Shown: piece by piece, positions 60,901-64,000 of the stretch
How the letters are laid out: each line of letters starts with the position of its first letter
How positions within the stretch are numbered: position 1 is the first letter of the stretch
Source of the DNA: Oscillatoriaceae cyanobacterium Prado104
Lineage (GTDB): Bacteria; Cyanobacteriota; Cyanobacteriia; Cyanobacteriales; Microcoleaceae
Length of the DNA stretch: 64,000 nt
NCBI GenBank assembly: GCA_025454405.1
Contig: JALOON010000053.1
Span: 1 to 64,000, forward strand
Direction: 5' to 3'
Notes under the pieces: generated by a model
The model's input: only the letters and a program-made list of their open reading frames with translations
The model's database searches: none
Told to the model about the DNA's origin: nothing
Position numbers and translations under genes: made by a program

Positions 60901-62999
60901 TTGCCGATGGTAACTTTCACAATATGGAGGTGATTAAAACACAGGTAAAAGATGTTAATGGCAGCGCGATCGGCTTAGTTGGTTTGGGTTTGGACGTAAC
61001 GGAACAAAAAGAAGCTCAACGGAATTTGCAAGATTCGGAAGCCCGATTCCGCAAGTTAGCGCAACAAGAAGCGCTGGTGAATCAGTTAGCTAGCAACATC
61101 CGCCAATCTTTAGATTTTGATACTATTTTAGCAACCACCGTGCAGCAGATTCGCGAGTTGCTGCAGCTCGATCGCTGCCTGTTTATTTGGTATTTACCCG
61201 AGGTTTCTCCGCCCGCTTGGAATGTGACCTACGAGGCAAAAAATGCCGATTTGCCATCGCTTTTGGGTTTGTATCCTGCCGAGTTAACTGGTTCTCATGC
61301 CCAGCGGTTCGCTAATTTAGAAATAATCTCGATCGATGATACGGAGACATTAACAGATCCAGTAGAACGGGAATTTTTCATCTCTATAAAAATCAAGTCT
61401 CTACTGAGCATTCCGGTCCATACAAATTCAGGTAAAATTGGCGCGATCTACTGCAGTGCTTGCGGCACATTGCGACAGTGGAAAGACGAAGAAAAAGAAC
61501 TGTTAATCGCAGTAGGAAATCAATTGGCGATCGCGATAAATCAAGCGGAACTTTACGAAAAATCCCGCCTTGCAGCCGCCGAAGCCAAAGCAGCAGCAAT
61601 GCAACAAAAATTGCTCAACCAGCTAGCAAGTCAAATCCGCGCTTCTCTCGATTTCGATACTATTTTAGCAACTACAGTGCAGCAGGTTCGCGAGTTGCTG
61701 CAGCTCGATCGGTGTTTGTTTATTTGGTATTTGCCCGATGCTGCGCCGCCTGCTTGGAATATCGTCCACGAATCTAAAAATGGTAGCTTGCCCTCGCATT
61801 TGGGTTACTACCATGCCGATTTGACGGGGCTTTTGTCGCAAAAGATAGCTAATTTAGAAATTTATCAAGTAGATGACGTGGCAACTTTAAGCTGCACTGC
61901 TGAACGCGAATTCTTTTTGCAGGTAGGTTATAAATCTGTGTTGGATTTGCCGGTGAAAAGTGCGAGGGGTTTAATCGGCGTACTGGGCTGCGTTTGTTCG
62001 AGCGAAGTACACCAATGGACGGCCGACGAAGTGGATTTGCTGGTAGCAATTGGCGACCAATTGGCGATCGCGATCAATCAAGCGGAACTCTACACTCAAA
62101 GCGTCGATTCAGCCCGAATAGCGCGAGAACAAGCCGATCGATTAGAAGGCACTTTGTGCGAACTCCAGCAAGCGCAAACTCAACTGGTGCAAGCGGAAAA
62201 AATGTCTAGCCTCGGTCAAATGGTAGCAGGAATTGCCCACGAAATCAATAACCCGGTCAGCTTTATTTTCGGCAATCTCACCTACACGGAAGAATACACC
62301 GGACATATTATGAAACTCCTGCAAATGTACCGCGAGGAATATCCGGCACCGTCTCCTGCGATTCGGCAAGAAATTGAAGCGTTAGATTTAGATTTCTTGC
62401 TCGACGACTTGCCGAAAATGCTATCTTCGATGCAGGTAGGAGCAACTCGCATTCGAGATATCGTGCGGAGTTTGCGAACTTTTTCTCGCCTCGACGAATC
62501 TGAGATGAAAAAAGTTGACATTCGCGAAGGTATAGATAGCACTTTGATGATTTTAGAACACCGCCTCAAAGCTCAGGGCGATCGAGCTGAAATTCAAGTT
62601 GTTAAAGAATACGGGGAATTGCCCTCAGTGGAGTGCTATGCCGGACAGTTAAATCAGGTATTTATGAATATTATTGCCAATGCTATTGATGCTTTGGAGG
62701 AGGCTGAAAAAACTTCGGTAACTATCCGTATCCGAACAGAGGTAGAAGATAATTTCGCAGTAATTCACATTGCTGATAGCGGTACTGGCATCGCGAATGA
62801 AGTCAAGCAGCGAATATTCGACCCGTTTTTTACTACCAAGCCGATCGGTTCTGGAACTGGCTTGGGTTTAGCGATTTCTCACTCTATTGTTGTCGAAAAA
62901 CATAAAGGTAAACTGCTCTGCATTTCCGCACCGGGAAAAGGTACTGAGTTTATAATTAAAATTCCTATTTGCTGTCAAACCAGCAACTCATTTTTATAA
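57933..62999 (+). CDS. Large PAS/GAF sensor histidine kinase
   Basis: 1688 aa. The N-terminus has one or two hydrophobic segments (IYTVIGLIYLAAGIL, SVLLLWNAIAVQVV) that could anchor it. Then, by residue: PAS at about 104-225, 226-350, 351-475, 476-600 and 605-730; GAF 735-905; PAS 910-1035; two very similar GAFs at 1045-1215 and 1225-1395 (both with FDTILATTVQQ and LLQLDRCLFIWYLP); coiled coil; and a kinase core with LGQMVAGIAHEINNPVSF, NIIANAIDALEE, DSGTGIA and GSGTGLGLAISHSIV. No receiver is fused. PAS 3 and 4 are also duplicates of one another. The core is paralogous to the kinase at 8042-11095. Ligands are unknown. Confidence 0.95.
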   Translation: MAIYTVIGLIYLAAGILSADRTRRLKAVVSSQPLKAIASVLLLWNAIAVQVVSIGLTSATKGCNLYCKKINSNFLGVKNIFLLAARVLQKAVSGILNDRQSSQTDIYRFFNLSPDILSVIGFDGYFKQLNPAAEAILGYSVAEMLDRKSIDFVHPDDREATLKELAIIAAGNSNVYFENRWRCQDGSYKWLAWTANSSPAEESIYAVARDISDAKNIEKSLQEKLDLLYSSIDSTSDAIYVKDLQGHYIVVNAKTASILGKEKSEITGKTDRDLLPAEIADRLIENDRRIIASGIEETIEEIISEKGRIDTYIATKTPLRDLSGKIIGMCGISRNISDRKIAEEQLWKQKEFLRSIYDGVNYMIFVVDIDEGGEFRYVGWNPPVESTSGISSDRVCGKTPAELFPAVVADFFYQKLTACVAAGCSISHEETTLNYNGKETWLMTTLTPLRDESGKIYRIVGSSTDITERKQAEAQLREQEEFLNSIYNSVSQMIFVVDVCEGGELRYAGWNAASEASTGVSSSDAKGKTPEEIFPPEVAADFRQRYSDCLSAGSSIAYENGAVFNGVESWFVVTLTPLRDAAGNIYRMIGNTTDITERKQAEAALQESQHFVQKIADATPNILYLYDDIEQRNVYSNREILTILGYSIAEVQEMGSNLLPAIIHPDDFANIPKYWQLLEAAPDGEVVEWEYRIRNKQGDWRWLVSREIVFSRTESGKIQQRLGTATDVTERKLAEQALAEQLKLSVFTADVGICLTQNQTLRVTLQNCCDAVVRHLDAAFARIWVLNSEENVLELQASAGLYTHINGAHSRVAVGHLKIGLIAKERIPYLTNEVLEDDRIGDKEWAQREGMVAFAGYPLIVDEQLVGVIAMFSRQKLNESTLIALASVADTIALGIKRKQTEEALAQQQQTLRAIIDNAPIWVWLSDPAGKMLLVNKTFCEAVNVSEAKFLAASHYSEILGVEASANCMTSDLQAWNQNTVCYSEEILQLADGNFHNMEVIKTQVKDVNGSAIGLVGLGLDVTEQKEAQRNLQDSEARFRKLAQQEALVNQLASNIRQSLDFDTILATTVQQIRELLQLDRCLFIWYLPEVSPPAWNVTYEAKNADLPSLLGLYPAELTGSHAQRFANLEIISIDDTETLTDPVEREFFISIKIKSLLSIPVHTNSGKIGAIYCSACGTLRQWKDEEKELLIAVGNQLAIAINQAELYEKSRLAAAEAKAAAMQQKLLNQLASQIRASLDFDTILATTVQQVRELLQLDRCLFIWYLPDAAPPAWNIVHESKNGSLPSHLGYYHADLTGLLSQKIANLEIYQVDDVATLSCTAEREFFLQVGYKSVLDLPVKSARGLIGVLGCVCSSEVHQWTADEVDLLVAIGDQLAIAINQAELYTQSVDSARIAREQADRLEGTLCELQQAQTQLVQAEKMSSLGQMVAGIAHEINNPVSFIFGNLTYTEEYTGHIMKLLQMYREEYPAPSPAIRQEIEALDLDFLLDDLPKMLSSMQVGATRIRDIVRSLRTFSRLDESEMKKVDIREGIDSTLMILEHRLKAQGDRAEIQVVKEYGELPSVECYAGQLNQVFMNIIANAIDALEEAEKTSVTIRIRTEVEDNFAVIHIADSGTGIANEVKQRIFDPFFTTKPIGSGTGLGLAISHSIVVEKHKGKLLCISAPGKGTEFIIKIPICCQTSNSFL

Positions 63000-63038
63000 G
63001 ACCGATATCGTGTCCGATCGATTACACTAATAAAAACC

Positions 63039-63095
63039 GTTTGTAGAGAGAACTTCAGTCGGCAGATCGGAGGATTAAAGTCCTTATTACAAACC
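63039..63095. repeat. Degenerate GGACTTNAGTCC hairpin
   Basis: GTTTGTAGAGAGAACTTCAG with a second half AAAGTCCTTATTACAAACC. It is a weaker form of the 37411 pair, 40 bp after the kinase stop, and may end its transcript. Confidence 0.6.
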
Positions 63096-63129
63096 TTATT
63101 TATTGCGATCGTTCGATCGAAACATTCAG

Positions 63130-63192
63130 AAACCGGGTTTTGTCCCAAAATCCTGCGTTGCAGCCGACAGTTTGAGTAAAAACCCGGTTTCT
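63130..63192. repeat. Loose AAACCCGG inverted repeat
   Basis: GAAACCGGGTTTTG and AAAACCCGGTTTCTTT flank about 35 bp. Related to the 5516 family but lacking its ends. Confidence 0.55.
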
Positions 63193-63225
63193 TTGGCCTT
63201 AATGAATACCTTCCAGATTAATTAT

Positions 63226-63810
63226 TTAATTTTTCAGACCGATCGCAGTTACAATCGTCCACGCATCTACTAACAGCAACAGCAGCGTAAATCCGAGCAA
63301 AATTAAATACATCCAAGGTTGCGACAACGGACGGACATATCTGGTATCAATCCCGGTTTTTGCTTCTACCAAACCGACTAACTTGGCAAATCCAGCGACT
63401 CGCATCGGCAGTAAATAAGCTTCTCCAGATTGACTTAAAAAATAGTAAACCAAACCGCCTTGACCGGTCGATCGGGGTTTGAGGGCTTTTATTTCAGTCC
63501 AAGGGAGAAACCAACCTTTGCGGAACCAATGAGGAAACCAATTCGGATACGTGACTTGAATTCCTTTTTCACTCGCAATTACTCTTTCGCATAACACCCC
63601 GTACAAACCGACAGCGCCGACAGCAATTCCCCCCCACAGCAAATTTGAGGGAACCGTCGATGCAGTTGCTTCTGACAAAAAAGGCAGGGGAATTGTTAAA
63701 GCTGCGTACAAACTTAAAAGTGTAATTCTAATTAAGGGAGAAAGGCGAAATGTAGCCGACTCAAATGTTGCGGTAGAAGATGAAGGAGATTCGATCGAAT
63801 TTTCTGACAT
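63226..63810 (-). CDS. Membrane protein of unknown function
   Basis: 194 aa. Two membrane segments near residues 28-46 and 57-76, and a third near 165-190 (LILLGFTLLLLLVDAWTIV). Between them is a soluble region (QVTYPNWFPHWFRKGWFLPW, then LVYYFLSQSGEAYLLPM and YVRPLSQPWMY) that looks like a PH-like/bPH domain as found in small bacterial membrane proteins, though this is uncertain. The C-terminus is short. Likely in the plasma or thylakoid membrane. Function not recognised. Confidence 0.72.
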   Translation of the reverse strand: MSENSIESPSSSTATFESATFRLSPLIRITLLSLYAALTIPLPFLSEATASTVPSNLLWGGIAVGAVGLYGVLCERVIASEKGIQVTYPNWFPHWFRKGWFLPWTEIKALKPRSTGQGGLVYYFLSQSGEAYLLPMRVAGFAKLVGLVEAKTGIDTRYVRPLSQPWMYLILLGFTLLLLLVDAWTIVTAIGLKN

Positions 63811-63817
63811 GATTAAA

Positions 63818-63940
63818 AGTTGACAGTTGACAGTTGGTAAGGAGTTTTGAGTTTTGAATTTTGAGTTTTGACAGTTCTAAGGAGTTTTGAGTTTTGAATT
63901 TTGACAGTTCTTTATTCAAAACTCAAAACTTAAAACTCAG
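63818..63940. repeat. AGTTGAC heptamers and 40-bp GAGTTTTGA repeats
   Basis: Two AGTTGAC units (63819-63835), then two direct copies starting TAAGGAGTTTTGAGTTTTG at 63838 and 63878, then an inverted AAAACTCAAAACTTAAAACT (63918-63937). It lies upstream of the membrane protein gene. Confidence 0.8.
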
Positions 63941-64000
63941 AACTTCCCATCTTCCCTCTGATTCTTCCTTTTTGCTTAAAAATTGTAACCATACAAAACC

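Noticed and set aside
61065-62110. Bilin-binding GAF domains (cyanobacteriochrome)
   Set aside because: The cysteine in LDRCLFIW is not in the chromophore context; no Cys-His or DXCF motif seen.

Overview
The window reads as a piece of chromosome from a filamentous, non-heterocystous cyanobacterium of the Oscillatoria/Microcoleus/Phormidium kind. Support: a chlorophyll-synthesis methyltransferase gene (chlM), very frequent GCGATCGC (HIP1-type) octamers, many large PAS/GAF histidine kinases, and intergenic DNA packed with heptamer repeats (CAACTGT/GTCAACT), GAAGGAA repeats and AAACCCGGTTTCTT hairpins. The genus is inference; no rRNA or tRNA gene was seen.

Layout. 1-5.5 kb: edge of a MITE-like repeat, accA, a decayed TnpB transposase gene, a TerB-like gene, a secreted unknown protein, and a NarL-type response regulator convergent with a membrane histidine kinase. 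5.9-20 kb: an RTX-repeat/beta-lactamase fusion, a five-PAS kinase, trpD, and a 1937-aa hybrid kinase with two kinase cores and two receivers. 20-31.7 kb: a TPR protein, a HAD-phosphatase/HerA-like ATPase fusion, chlM, a lipoprotein-Nudix pair, folD, a Uma2-family protein, a phytase-like lipoprotein, a second TPR protein and a receiver-cyclase. 32-39.3 kb: a hybrid kinase, two tandem paralogous small exported proteins, psiE, Fe-superoxide dismutase, and cmoA-cmoB (tRNA wobble uridine modification).

39.3-49.3 kb: a complete 155-bp MITE, an ADP-forming acyl-CoA synthetase/GNAT fusion divergent from adhE (together a plausible fermentative acetate/ethanol module), a sigma-like factor divergent from an orphan ABC ATPase, a 61-bp hairpin satellite, and an OmpR-type regulator with an unusual acidic pocket. 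49.8-64 kb: a small conserved cyanobacterial protein, bolA-grx4, an internally duplicated exported protein, an M50-like membrane protease with a helical-repeat tail, an orphan HigA-like antitoxin, a subtilase with SLH domains, a 1688-aa PAS/GAF kinase and a membrane protein.

The theme is dense signal transduction: five histidine kinases, two separate response regulators and one receiver-cyclase in 64 kb, in a genome whose gaps are shaped by small palindromic repeats. No CRISPR array, prophage or intact transposase was found. The most unusual items are the HAD-HerA fusion, the N-terminal RTX-beta-lactamase fusion, the 61-bp hairpin array, the repeat-derived linker inside the giant kinase, and several families of palindromic or MITE-like elements. 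Domain calls are by eye; no database search was run.
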